A stretch of 64,000 nt of DNA, taken from Cercophora sp. LCS_1. Its lineage: Eukaryota; Ascomycota; Sordariomycetes; Sordariales; Lasiosphaeriaceae. Shown one piece after another: positions 1 through 11,177 of this stretch; positions within the stretch are counted from its first letter, which is position 1; the number at the start of each line of letters is the position of its first letter. Where the stretch lies: positions 150,230 through 214,229 of the forward strand of contig JAPZLL010000054.1 in the NCBI GenBank assembly GCA_036250225.1, read 5' to 3'. Position numbers and translations under genes: made by a program. The notes below the pieces were generated by a model. It had not been told where the DNA came from. It did no database searches and saw nothing but the letters and a program-made list of their open reading frames with translations.

Positions 1-779
1 GTCCTCATACAGCCCGCAAAGACGACAAACAGACCGCAGCTGAAGAGGATGATGAGCGCCACGCGCTGGGATTTCGGCAGGCGGGCCATAATGAATGTTG
101 GAAGCGGTAAAGCCCAGACGACGAAATCAGCAAGGGCAGTGAGGATGGCGTTGGCGAGGAGGGGCGGGCCCTCAGGGATACAGTCGTGTTGTGACTTGGA
201 TATGTGCCAGTACGAAGTGACGGGTCGACACTGGGTAAAGAGGACGGTGAAAAAGGCAATGTTGGTGAGGATGATGAGGACGATGGTGACAATAGACAAA
301 CGACGCAACCACGAGCCCAGCGGGGCGAAGCGGAGGTAGCTGAGGAGGATCGAGTTCTTTGCGCAGCAGGTTGCAAACACAAAGAGTGTTTGGGCTGCGA
401 GGGAGACTTGGCGGCCTGAGATCATTTCCTTGGGAGTCAGGTCCCAAACGTGCTTGTCCCAGCCGAACAGTGTCGAGGCGAGGATGACGCAGATGGTCAC
501 GCCTGTGCCGAAGACCTGGAGAGGTTTTGTTAGGCTTGCCGATTAAACGAAACGAGACGAGACAGAAGGGAGACCAACTGTTGCTGCTATCATTAACCAG
601 TCGTCCCAGCCGGTTGTGCGGAGCATGACGCCGCGGACATAGAGCCGCATGGCAAGGATGATGATAGCCAGCGGGAGCACCGTCAACTCGACAATCATGA
701 GAGCCGGCCCGCGGGTCTCGGGGTCGACATAGTTGGCCGGTGGCCAGGTGGCCAGAATCTCGGGGGGCGGGACTCGCAT
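1..779 (-). CDS. PTH11/SAT20-type rhodopsin-like integral membrane protein (partial)
   Basis: Fungal plasma-membrane protein with a rhodopsin-like multi-helix domain. The family includes Pth11-like candidate receptors, but no ligand can be read from the sequence. Exons are 779-579 and 515-1. The 63-base intron has a weak GTTGGT donor, a CTAAC branch and a CAG acceptor. Seen in order: a first helix near residues 27-47, the family motif GWDDWLMIAATV, a DKHVWDL loop, the helix block FVFATCCAKNSILLSYLRF, a conserved CRPV..YW segment, and a late ANAILTALADFVVWALPLP helix pair. The rest of the C-terminus lies beyond the window edge. The ATG at 779 fits the usual short N-terminus. Family call secure; signalling role not shown. 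Confidence 0.85.
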
Positions 780-827
780 GGTGGCGCCCTCGACGTCGTC
801 GGCGCCGTCCAGTCGGTGCCAGTCGAT

Positions 828-860
<33 letters not shown>

Positions 861-2636
861 AAGTCGTGGTCGCCGTCTGGTCGATGCCCGGACTTGGACC
901 CCGTCAACGGGCTCAACCGTTTGTGGATTCAGCAGAGTGGAACAGACAGAAGTCCGGCTGCTGGGGAACAGGAGCAGGGACCAACATATAAAGACACCGG
1001 CCGAATATTGAGCGTGCTATTGTGTGAGCGGCGATGTTGCGGGCCCCGCCACGACGGAAGCTGAATTCCAGAAAGGTGGATCGAGGACCCAGCACCATGG
1101 TGACATCGACCGCGAAAAACTCGAAAAAAGGGGATATATACCACCTCGCCATGCGCATTTACAACCTTGACAGGCCAGCCATGTTGGGCAGGTTGCATGA
1201 TGGAGCCCCCGCTCCGCAATCTTGGGTGTTAGTGCCGCTTCACATGCGCTAGCGACGCCTCGGCGGAGCTGCTGCTCGCCGAGTCCACCGCTGGCTGCGA
1301 CGGTCCGGGTGTTGGGCGCGAGCCTGCATCGTCCTCATTTTCCCTCTTGTTTCCTGATTGTGAGGGAGGAGGCACGGTTTTGCATCGGGAGCACGCCTGG
1401 CGCGAATCCTCCGCCACATCGGACTTGGTGACCTCTTTTGGCATGGCAGCGAAGCCGCTGAGACTCCAGCACGTGTAGCCTTCAGGGGCATCTGCGGGGT
1501 GCATTTCGCGCATGGCGCCCAACTGTGTCTGGAAGCAGTTGAAGGGACGCCAAATCGGCCACCCACCCGATCCAGCGAGCGCCCCGCCGCCAACGGGCGC
1601 GACATGACAGCGCTGGGGCGCCGTCATATGAGCCGGTGCCCATCCTGCCAGACCGGTGGGAGCTTGGGGCCGGAGATCGCGGCCAGGACGGGCAACGCGC
1701 CCAGTGCGGAACTCCTGGGTGGATTCTCACCATCGAGGCTGCATCCACGTTCCCAAGGACCAGCTGGACTCTGCACCGATTTCCGAGCAACAGAAACCAC
1801 AACCGATCCGGCGATCCCACATCTCTATCGGCAGCATCTCCACCCGGTATCCACGTCAATGTTTTATCAAGCTCAATGTCACGACGTGCTAATTTGGCCA
1901 CGTTTGCGAGGCCACACAAACACCAAGCCAAACGTTGCTCGACACATTTTGTCCTGCTTCTCATCAGCGGATGTCGTCGAAACTGCCCAGAACTCCCGTT
2001 TCCTGAAACGTCTGGGCGACTGCCGGACGGCTGTGGCCGCAAGGCTCAACAACGTGATCGGCCGTCAACGGGCCGAAACGACCTCTTGCCGACCTGGTAT
2101 TGACAAGGGCCCGGGCAACGCACCAAGCACGTCTAGGCGCAGGTCGCCAATTCCCGCTCTGTCCGACTGCAGGTTCGCTATCACGTTGGGGTGGTATGGC
2201 GAAGGAGAGAGGCTGCAGAGAGGGTTAGCTGTTACTCTAGGTTGGTGCAAGTGAAAACCCTCGTGTGAATGGCGCGGTTACGTCGACGAAAAATCGCTCG
2301 CCTAATATCTCCCAACGTCTAGGGCGTGCAGCAGCCGCCAAACCTCTCGTGGCATCTGAGACAGAGGGCCATGCGGGTGGCGTTCAACGTGCTGTGGGCG
2401 TTGTCATCCTGTGAATAATGCGAGGTCAGGTCGGTCACTTCTCACAGGCAACCAAGTCGAGCCAGTCTTTTTTGGAAAACCAAGGTGCAACAACGTCGTA
2501 ATATTGAATTCTGTGCTGGGCAGTAGGGACGGTGCGGAATGGCGACGTCCTGCCCAGCCGCCATCTCCTGCAAGTGCCGGCTTGACCTGATAACGGTGCC
2601 GAGTCGCTTGCCGGAATCCGGAATCTCGACGGGGCG
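780..2636. other. Long intergenic stretch, no supported gene
   Basis: Contains the GTCGGT hexamer array near 828-860 and scattered open frames. The only one with an ATG and mildly protein-like composition is minus 1627-1229 (132 codons, Ser/Ala/Glu-rich tail). It matches nothing I recognise and has no splice-supported extension. The plus-strand 251-codon frame at 1499-2254 looks like a composition artefact. Confidence 0.5.
828..860. repeat. GTCGGT hexanucleotide microsatellite
   Basis: Five consecutive GTCGGT units plus a final GTC, about 50-80 bases upstream of the PTH11-like start codon at 779. The array therefore sits in its 5' leader or promoter. The unit length is a multiple of three, but no coding frame here is convincing. 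Confidence 0.9.
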
Positions 2637-4761
2637 CTACTCTTTCGCCCCGATCATGACGATCCGGCCTTCTACTCGCGGCGAGATGGCCTTGGTCCAG
2701 GCCACATCGATTTCATCCTCCTTCAGCGTGTCGCAGGCCCTGCCCTTGACCCCCGCGAGCCGACACCATTTGTGAAACGCACGCGCCATGACACGCAGCT
2801 CTCGGTCGATCTCGCGGGCCTCTCTCTGGTCTTCGTTCTGCTCGTCGTCGCTGTCCGAGTCCCCACTCTCAGCCAGTGGTTCCAGGTTCCGCCGCTCCCT
2901 CAGTCTGGCCGGAGTCCACTCAGCCCAACTGTCCTTCCTCTCCAGCACCGGACGCCCCTTTTCCCGCACGGGGCTGTTGGGCAGCGACCCGTTGGGGTTG
3001 AAGACTGTGGGCTGGCACTTGGACGCGACACGGTTCCAGTGTTGGGTCAGCGAGGGCGTCCATTGCTTCCACTGGTCCATAACCTTGAGCGACATGAAAT
3101 ATTGACGCAGTATCGCCGAGATCAGCATGCCGTTCTCCTCCGACACGATCTCTTCACACTCGCCGCCTTCGGGTTGTACCAGCAAGCTCTTGAAGCCGTC
3201 CTTGCCACGAGCCATGTACCCGCGGGTAGAGAGAACATAGATGCGTTCGTTGTCGAGGGGCGCACCATCGACGTCGACCGAAACGATGCGGGAGCCAGGG
3301 GGCTTGGACGGGTCGAATTTGAACTTGATGTTGGAAACCTGAGGGAACCGACCTAGGCCACAGAGTCAGCAGGGTGCCTTGATGTCTTGATGGTGAGTTG
3401 GACACGCGAAACTTACCTTCTTGAGCAGGATACAGCGACACGCCGTTCTCGAGGGCATCCCAAAGAGCTTTGCCTGCCACCTTGATCACAACCACGGGAT
3501 CTTCAAACGGGAAACAGTCCGTCACATCCTTGACGCGAATCGGCCCGGGCGTGTAGATCCGATCGCCACGGATTGTGCCGGCCGCCATCAATGCGCACTC
3601 TGCACCATAATGATGCCGCATGATATCACACACAAAGTTGCCCATATTGCTCTCCTTCATCCGGACAGTGCTGAATCGCGAATCAAGCGGCGCAGCTGTC
3701 CAGCCGATGGGCTTTTCCAGGCTCTTCTTGAGCTTGGCTGTGAGGTGCTCGACGAGATCGGCCGCCTCCTTATCCTCCGGAATGCTCTTGACGACATCGC
3801 GGCGCCAGATATCAACATCCCACTTGCGACCAGGTGTTGTTGACCGGCGAACCTCGAGATAGCTGAGTTGCTTGAAGTCACTCCCCGACCGCAGAACATG
3901 AGTGCCGTTGATGAAGCTGTGGTTGTAGAAGTGATCGTGCCCACCGAGAATGATATCGATCATCTCTCCTCCCAAGTTCTGCGCCAGCTTGTTGTCGTTC
4001 GGCTCACGCTGATGGGTCAGTGCGATGATGATGTCGGCTCCGTCTGCGCGTAACTGCGGGATCAGCTCGCGGGCTACCGCGCTCGCCGACTTGTAGATCA
4101 GGTTCGGCGGCAAGGCATTGATGGTGTCTAGCCACTCGCGCTCACCGAGCCCGATAAGACCAATCTTGACGCCATTGGAGGCCGTGATCATGTGGGTACG
4201 TTTTGCATTACCTAAGGGTACGTCCTCTCCAAGCGCGGGATCAAGGACGTTGGCAAGTAGCCAAGGGAAATTACACTTGGAGGTGAGGTGGCGGAACTGC
4301 TCAACGCCGAAGTCGAGATCATGGTTCTGGGGCGAAGTAGTTATTAGCTACTCCTGAGAGCGGGGCACAACTTGGGCTCGCTTACACCAACGCATGAGCA
4401 GTCGGTATTGATCTGGTTGAGAACGGCAACCATATGGCTACCTGTGGGCTTGTCAGGAGCTGCTGCTCGGATTTAACCTGCCGAACGTACCCTTGGTGAC
4501 CGAGCTCTCGAGACTTGGGTTGAAGACATCGCCCGAGAAGAGCGTGACCAGCTCTGGCTGGCCCTTGAAGCGCTCACCTTCACGGTACTCCTTGCAGAGG
4601 GTCACAAAGCGAGCGGTGCCGCCGGCAGGCTCAGACGAAGACGGGTCGAGATGGTAGACGTCATTGTAGTGAAGCAATCGCAGGTCCGGCGACGTGGAGG
4701 CCTCTCCTGGGACGGAGCTCGCCCGGCCCGAGCTGTAGGTGACGGTTGCTTCGGCAGACAT
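2637..4761 (-). CDS. Calcineurin-like phosphoesterase / 5'-nucleotidase family protein
   Basis: Two-domain metallophosphatase, 650 residues. Exons: 4761-4491, 4441-4386, 4326-3417, 3352-2637; all three introns have GTA-type donors and keep frame. Catalytic metal-ligand motifs are LLHYNDVYHL near residue 30, FSGDVFNPSL, GNHDLDFG (formed across the second intron) and LGGHDHFYNH. The 5'-nucleotidase C-terminal substrate domain follows (NFVCDIMRHHYGAECALMAAG ... DALENGVSLYP). No signal peptide is visible, so the enzyme is probably intracellular. About 150 further residues are acidic (SGDSDSDDEQNEDQ) and not part of the core family. The family hydrolyses phosphate esters such as nucleotides; the substrate here is unknown. 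Confidence 0.9.
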
Positions 4762-5458
4762 TGGGTCGGCCGGAGCAGCGGAAGTGATCAGCAGGTCTTG
4801 ATCGCTAGTTGGATATTCCCGAGAGTTCCCTTTCCAGAACAGTGGGGTTGTAGCTACTGGTGAGAATGAGGGTGGTGAGACGGGAATGGGTGGAATGGGA
4901 TCTCAGCCCAAGCTCCGTCGGCCAGGCGTGTGCTGCAAGCAAGGCACCGCCACTTGCCAAGGGCGGGAGCACCCATCCCTGCGCCGGTGTGTGTGTGGCC
5001 CCTGGATGGACCTACCTACCCTGCCGTTCAGTGTCACTCCGGTCGGCTGCTGTGCGTCCAGGAACCCGGATTCCGGTTCGGATGGAAGCGAACTCTCGTG
5101 TGAGATCACCAGAACGGTCTAGCCATGGACCCCTTGTCGATGTGGGCTCCAACGTTTGTCATCGTAGGTCATCCAAAGGGCGTAGGATGTGTCAACGCGG
5201 CGTTGATGACAATGGGAAAGCGCCCTGTTGGCTAGGAATTGATCTGTGATTGGCATTTGCCCCGCTATCCGATGACCTGTGCTCGGAAATGGTGGGAAGG
5301 TGCGGGGCAGCTTCCTTTCAACCCCACCTTCGCTGTTTGAGGACTGTTTGGTGGCCAGTTGAGATGAGGCACGAGAAAATAGAAAACATGCTGTCGTCCG
5401 GAGTGTCCTGGAAAAGTCAATTGGCGCCGTTCTCGACTTGTAGCATACGACACCCACG
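4762..5458. other. Divergent promoter region
   Basis: About 700 bases between the metallophosphatase and GNAT start codons, which face away from each other. The GNAT start is preceded by CACCCACG. No repeat or RNA gene was recognised. Confidence 0.5.
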
Positions 5459-6079
5459 ATGACTACCACTGGCCCCGTTGTCCGCCACGCTCGGAGGGAA
5501 GGTTGCTGCCCCGCGAGCTCAGAATTTGGGGAAATGCTGATATTTTTGACGTTCGCAGATGTTCCCGCCATCCTCGAATTGATCCGAGAGCTCGCTGACT
5601 ACGAGCATGAGCTGCACAGTGTTGAGGCTACTGAAGCCAAGCTCCTCGAGACAATCGCCTTTGCGCCGTCCGATGAGACGGCGTCTCCGTCTCCGGCAAC
5701 GGGCCTGCCAGTCACCGAGCAAACATCTCCGGCGAAGCCAGCGCGCTGCCTCGTTCTCAAAACTCTCACTGGTGTCCCCGCTGGCATCGCGCTTTATTTC
5801 TACAACTACAGCACGTGGCGCGCCCGTCCAGGCATCTACCTCGAGGACCTTTACGTCAAGCAGAGCGAGCGCAAGAACGGCTACGGGAAACGCCTGCTGG
5901 TGGAACTGGCCAAGGAGGTTGTGGCCATGCAGGGAGGCAGGCTTGAATGGAGCGTGCTGAAGTGGAACGAGCCGTCCATCAAGTTCTACGAGAGCATAGG
6001 GGCCAAGATGATGAGCGAGTGGGTGGGCATGCGCGTTGACGGCGATGGCTTGACAAAGCTGGCGACCTTGTTGGACTGA
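5459..6079 (+). CDS. GNAT-family N-acetyltransferase (SSAT-like)
   Basis: Acetyl-CoA-dependent N-acetyltransferase of 187 residues, closest in pattern to spermidine/spermine or small-amine acetyltransferases. Exons 5459-5501 and 5559-6079. The 57-base intron (GTTGCT donor, CGCAG acceptor) is a multiple of three, so the frame also reads through it; removing it gives the expected start RREDVPAILELIRELADYE. Seen: GIALYFYNYSTW strand region, YLEDLYV, and the acetyl-CoA loop QSERKNGYGKRLL (R-x-x-G-x-G/A pattern), then WNEPSIKFYESIGA typical of SSAT-like enzymes. Its stop codon is only 22 bases from the stop of the convergent LYR gene, so the transcripts probably overlap. The substrate cannot be assigned. 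Confidence 0.9.
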   Translation: MTTTGPVVRHARREGCCPASSEFGEMLIFLTFADVPAILELIRELADYEHELHSVEATEAKLLETIAFAPSDETASPSPATGLPVTEQTSPAKPARCLVLKTLTGVPAGIALYFYNYSTWRARPGIYLEDLYVKQSERKNGYGKRLLVELAKEVVAMQGGRLEWSVLKWNEPSIKFYESIGAKMMSEWVGMRVDGDGLTKLATLLD

Positions 6080-6101
6080 GGTTCTTTTGTTGTATAAGAC
6101 A

Positions 6102-7196
6102 TCAGATAGACTTACCCCCTCGACTTCTGCCGGGAGCCGTCTCGGGGAGGGTCCTGAAGAATGCTGCGCCAGCAGTTGAAGTCGTTGGTTCAAACGACTT
6201 TTCTCCCCAGGTAAACTTCCAGTGCTGCCAGCCCTTTTTTGAAGGCTCTGGTTCCATGAAGGCCGAGAGCCGCCACACCCTCGCCATCAAGCGCCGCCAA
6301 AGGTGTGGACCAAGCTTGTGCTTGCCAAGGGGGACAGGATCGCCTCCGGGGGGGTTGTCGTCTACGACGCCGCTTCGCAGCTTCAAACGTCTACTGCCCT
6401 GTCGATCAACACGGGCAATAGGCCGGGTGGCATATGCCTGCCAATTCCAATCCAAGAAGCCGCTGAAGGCGCCCCCCCCACCTGGACTCCTTGCCACGGG
6501 ACGGCGTCGTGGTTCTGCCCACTGCTTGTCGATCTCTTTGCCCCGTGCAAGATCCCCTAGCAGCTCCCACTCGTCTTTGGGCATCGGGGGTAGCAACTTA
6601 TCCAGAATGCGTTTCCACTGCTTCAGTACCTTGTTTCGCGTCGCCTTCTTCGTGAGAGGGCGACCCCAGCAGGTCTCCTTTGGTATAGACTTGTCCGCAT
6701 CAATCTCCTTGGCCTTCAGCTGTGTTCTGGGCGAGTCGGTCTCCACTGCCTTGGCTTGTGATCTGACCAATGCCTGGAGTTTGTCCATGTCCCAGCGGTC
6801 TAGCCAGTCCAACGGACGACCGTCCAGGGCTCTTTGTAGGCCCCCTTTGTGCGCTTCCTCCTTCTCCTTCTCGTCGGCAGATGGAAGCCGCGTGAGGTAG
6901 TGCTCCATTAGGATTCGGCGCCTTTGCCCCGTCCGCCCGAAGACCAGCATAACAACACGCCGCATGCACTCGAGGTCGCCATGATTCGCAGCGCGGAGCT
7001 GGCGAAGGGAGCGACGGGCACTTCGTAGCCGTGACTCGGTGGGTTCCTCTTTGAGCTTGTGGCGGAAACGTTGTTTGATGATGCTGCCGATGTAAGGACG
7101 GGCGAACGGTGGAAGATATGAAGCCTCGCGGAGTAGATGACGGTAGAGCTGCAGTTTCGTCGTTGGTGGTGCGATCTGGAGAGCAAGCCGTGTCAT
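6102..7196 (-). CDS. LYR-motif protein (Cup1-like N-terminal domain), probably mitochondrial
   Basis: Single-exon 364-residue protein. The N-terminus carries the LYR signature KLQLYRHLLREASYLP followed by a basic helix (YIGSIIKQRFRHKLKE), the arrangement of complex-I LYR proteins that bind acyl carrier protein in mitochondria. The remainder is basic and Arg/Lys-rich, much longer than canonical 80-120 residue LYR assembly factors, and fits the larger fungal Cup1-like group. The first ATG in frame is at 7196; the seven in-frame codons before it begin with GTG and are unlikely to be used. It converges on the GNAT gene. Mitochondrial location is inferred from the family. Confidence 0.75.
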   Translation of the reverse strand: MTRLALQIAPPTTKLQLYRHLLREASYLPPFARPYIGSIIKQRFRHKLKEEPTESRLRSARRSLRQLRAANHGDLECMRRVVMLVFGRTGQRRRILMEHYLTRLPSADEKEKEEAHKGGLQRALDGRPLDWLDRWDMDKLQALVRSQAKAVETDSPRTQLKAKEIDADKSIPKETCWGRPLTKKATRNKVLKQWKRILDKLLPPMPKDEWELLGDLARGKEIDKQWAEPRRRPVARSPGGGGAFSGFLDWNWQAYATRPIARVDRQGSRRLKLRSGVVDDNPPGGDPVPLGKHKLGPHLWRRLMARVWRLSAFMEPEPSKKGWQHWKFTWGEKSFEPTTSTAGAAFFRTLPETAPGRSRGGKSI

Positions 7197-7946
7197 TTTC
7201 GCCGTTGACCGGGTCACCGGTGCTTCCCTGAGCCAAGATGTCTCCGTTGGGCTTGATGCGCCGGGCGTTGGTTGGATGCCGGGAAAAGGTTCAAAACCTG
7301 GAACCCCAAGGTTTCGCTTTGCCCGCGCCTGTCAGCCGCGTGTCGCGTGATTGGCTGCGTGTTTGGACCATTTTACGCGTGGCCCGTGCCTTTCGCGAAA
7401 TCTCGGTTCCCCCGCTGGCCCCTCTTTCGGTGCTCTACGCGTCCCTTCCCCCGTCGGCGACACGACCGCCAGACACGAAAATCACACGTCCATCATCCCA
7501 TGCTTAATTGGAATATCAAGTGCGAAGCTATCGACGACCAGTTTGCTGAACACAGCGGAACTTTATTTTGTCTGCTCGTCTCCCCACACCTGCTGCCTCA
7601 CTTTGCCGCGGCCGTCGCCCGCAGCGCCCGATAATAACCTTTTATCTGCACCGACTCGAACCCGTCCCTGAGGTCCACCGACTGCGACGCTCTGGGCCTC
7701 GACTGCTTTCGCTCTTGCAGGGGCTGCTCCCGTCGCTCACCAGATCCCAACGTGCGCACAGAAATCTCCCCTCGCCATCTCTCTCGCCCGACTTTTCGGC
7801 TTCCTTTCTCCATTTTCCCCCTTTCCATCCTCCCCGCCAGTTTCTCGTCGTCTGTTGGTGTCAATTCCATTGTATCGGAATCTCGCAGGCGATTCCCCAC
7901 CGGCCAATAAAAATTGCCCTTGGGATTTCCGTTCATGGGTGACTGA
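7197..7946. other. Divergent promoter and long CT-rich leader
   Basis: 750 bases between the LYR and mbp1 start codons. The half nearer mbp1 (about 7690-7860) is strongly C/T-rich, as expected for a long leader of a regulatory gene. No RNA gene recognised. Confidence 0.5.
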
Positions 7947-10647
7947 ATGGCCTCGACGACCGTCACCACTTCGTCTGCACCATCCGCCCCCCATCACCGC
8001 CGCGCATCACTCTCGGGCACTCCCGCAACTGCCTCAACGTCCACACAACCGCAGGCGACGTCAACCTCCTTCACGACGAATCCATCCTCTAGTTTCACGG
8101 GGATGCAGCCGCCCCAAATGGCTAGTAACTCGCAAGGGCAATCGCAGCCCCAATCCCAACAGTCCTTTTCCATGAGCCAGCCCGCTTCGCAGGGCACGAA
8201 TACGTCTGTCTATCGCCAGTATACCGACCCGCCCCCAAGGCCCGACCAGCACATGGACATGGTCTACACGGTATGCGCCCTCTGTGCAAGTCGTGCAACC
8301 CGACTGACATTCTGCCACAGGCCGTGTACTCGGGCGTCAATGTCTACGAAACCGAAGTGAACAATGTCACTGTTATGCGACGACAAGCCGACGGGTGGCT
8401 CAATGCGACACAAATTCTCAAGGTTGCAGGTGTCGACAAGGGCCGGCGCACTAAGATCCTCGAAAAGGAGATCCAGGTCGGCAAGCACGAGAAGGTCCAG
8501 GGTGGTTACGGCAAATACCAAGGAACCTGGATCCCGTTTGAGCGCGGCGTTGTAGTTTGCGAACAATATGGCGTCACGGACAAGCTGGCAAAGCTTCTCA
8601 ACCACAATCGCCAGGAAGACGGCAGCGCTGGCGACGTTGAGACGCCAACCAAGGAGCAGGCCATGGCGGCACAGAGAAAACGCTTGTACAATGCCAGCTC
8701 GCAGGACAGCCGCAACGGTTTGTCGGGGACGTTTTTTAAGAACATTTCGTCCACGGCATCCCACGCTGTGGCAGCCATCAGCAAAGCCCGATTCGACTCG
8801 CCAGCGCCAAGAAATCGCTCCGGTCCTAGTCGAGCGCCTAGCTTCAACCGGCAGCCCTCGATGCAAGAGGGCAACGACTTTCCCGCCAACTCGCAGCAGA
8901 GTTTCGTATCAGATTACAACCAGAACGCTGAGTCCGCTTTCGGGTCCCAGCAGACGCAGCCTTTGGACGGGGACGGCCTCGAGCAACCGCCTCGCAAGCG
9001 GCAGCGGGTGCTCACCCCGGCCAACAGCTTCGGTGGACTCACACCCACGTATCCCTCTGCGGAGGCGTACGCGGCCAACTTCCCTGGGTCCCCGACTGAG
9101 CCCAACGAGTCGTTTATCTACTCCCAGGCTGGTGTGTTGACCGAGGAGCCTCACTACTACCCCGGCCCGCTTCGACCGCTGCCGTTCGAGATGTCGCCCG
9201 AGGCGCAAGTGAAGCGAAGCATGCTGATGGAGCTTTTTGTGGAGAACAACGGGTCTGATGAGGAGAAGCAAAAGTTCCTGCGTAACATGATTCCGCAGGA
9301 GTTGGATGCCCCGATTGACCCGCAAAGCCACACAGCCCTTCATTGGGCCGCAACCCTGTCGCGAATGAAGCTGCTGCACGTCCTCATCCAAGCCGGAGCC
9401 AGCCCATACAGAGTCAACGCATCGGGAGAAACAGCGCTGATGCGAGCTTGCATGGTGACCAACTCGATGGATCACAACTCTTTTCCCGAGCTGCTTGACA
9501 TCCTGGGCGGCACCATCGACGTGACGGATGACAAAGGGCGGACCGTGTTGCACCACATTGCGCTCACAAGTGCTGTCAAAGGCCGTAATGCGGCTAGCAG
9601 GTATTACCTTGAGGGTTTGCTTGAGTGGGTTGTGCGACAGGGCAGCGTGCCCAACAGCCAGAGCAACGGAAACGGTGCCAGCGCGCCCGCAAGGATGGGC
9701 ATTGCTAGGTTCATGAGCGAGATTGTCAACGCGCAGGACAACTTTGGTGACACGGCGCTGAACATTGCTGCCCGTGTTAGCAACCGCAGCATTATCTCGC
9801 AACTCATCGAAGTGGGTGCCGACGCCAACATTCCCAACCGCGCCGGTCTTCGGCCGCGGGACTTTGGCATTGGGGTTGAGGGCGGCGAGGCCGGCAATGG
9901 CGATGCAGGCGCTGAGAGGAACGGCGCAAATGGCACGAGCCAGAAGAGCAGAGAGAATAGCGATGATGTTGTCGATTGTAAGTACTGCTGGCCAGACAAC
10001 CGGTTCCACTTGCTGACATGCTTCCAGCCATCACATCTCTCATTGGTGAGACGTCAACAGTTTTCCAGGAGGAAGTCAAGCGAAAACAGGAGTCGATTGA
10101 CAAACTTCACAACTCGCTGCGCACAACCTCGTCCCAAATGGGCGAGGCGCGGCGCACAATCGAGGTGCTTCAGGCAAAGTACAACGCCCAGCAGTTGAAC
10201 CACCAAAAGGTGGCGAACCTCCGAAGAGCGTGTGAGGAAGAAGAGTTCAAGCTTGTCCAACTCGAGCAACGTCACGGCCGCCTTGACGTCCAGAGTGCGA
10301 ACGCATGGGAGATAGACCTTGAGTCGGTGGTCAAGACTGCGGCCACCAACCCCGAGGTGCACCCCGTTCTTGGCGAGAGCTTGCCAAGCGCCGCGATTCT
10401 CCGAGCTCGCATCAATGCCCTCCAAAACCGCACCGACGAGACGCGACGGTTTGTGGCCGAGCTCAAGGAGAAGAGCACAGCGAGGGAGCTCCGATACCGA
10501 CGTCTTGTGTCGCTCTGTACACGACGGCCCGAGGCTGAGGTAGAGGCGCTGTTGGACACGTTGACGAGGGCAGTCGAGTCGGAGAAGGGCGAGCTCGAGA
10601 TAACACGAGTCCGACGGTTCCTGGGGGGCGTTGAGGCTGTGCAATGA
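7947..10647 (+). CDS. mbp1: APSES transcription factor Mbp1/Res2 (MBF subunit)
   Basis: DNA-binding subunit of the MBF complex that drives G1/S genes; 866 residues. Exons 7947-8270, 8321-9977, 10028-10647; both introns are 50 bases with GTATGC and GTAAGT donors. Residues 1-108 are low-complexity Ser/Thr/Gln. The APSES/KilA-N domain follows (RQADGWLNATQILKVAG, KVQGGYGKYQGTWIPFERG). A basic PPRKRQR patch is a likely nuclear signal. Ankyrin repeats run from about 435 to 620 (HTALHWAATL, GETALMRACM, GRTVLHHIAL, GDTALNIAAR). A C-terminal coiled coil from about 675 suits pairing with a Swi6-type partner. The length and order match the Mbp1 family. Only the antisense strand carries competing open frames, and these are shadows. 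Confidence 0.95.
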
Positions 10648-11177
10648 TGAGTGGTGATACCTTTTTTTCTTCTCTGTGCTGTATCGTTGTAATTAATTAG
10701 CATTTCGAGCGGCGTGGCGTTGTCGGCTATTTGGGTCTACGGATCGGACAAAGTAGGATTATTACGCCTTGCTTGCTAGGTTATTGGGGACTGGGGACCC
10801 ATGAATGGCCTTGTGCTTCGATTGACAGATAGTTGAGGGAATGCAGGCTAATCGATGAACTGACATTGAGCGGAGCAAGTCAGACCGAATCGTTGTGGTT
10901 TTTGCACTGGACAAGCATGGGGTTTCTGAGGGTTCCGTTCGAGCTGCTTCGGCCCGCTCGATTCGCCGGGTTCGGAGGAACATCATCTATTTCTCATCAA
11001 GATGAGGATTCCCAATGACGAAGATCTTCACCGCTAGCCAAATCGTTCAAATCCAGTGGACCATGATAAACATGCACATAATAAGGGCATCTTACTCGCC
11101 AATATTTGAATCACCGCGTCAATACAAAAGAGACCAATTCAGTCTATCACAAAAGAATCACACTTTCAAACCACCAC
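10648..11177. other. Intergenic, convergent 3' ends
   Basis: Holds the 3' ends of mbp1 and of the NmrA-like gene. Nothing else supported. Confidence 0.5.

Noticed and set aside
1499..2254. 251-codon plus-strand open frame
   Set aside because: No domain, His/Arg/Pro-rich artefact composition, overlapping equally long frames on the other strand.
8909..10009. 366-codon minus-strand open frame
   Set aside because: Lies entirely antisense to mbp1 ankyrin and linker exons, has no family signal and is explained by the GC-rich codon bias of the sense gene.
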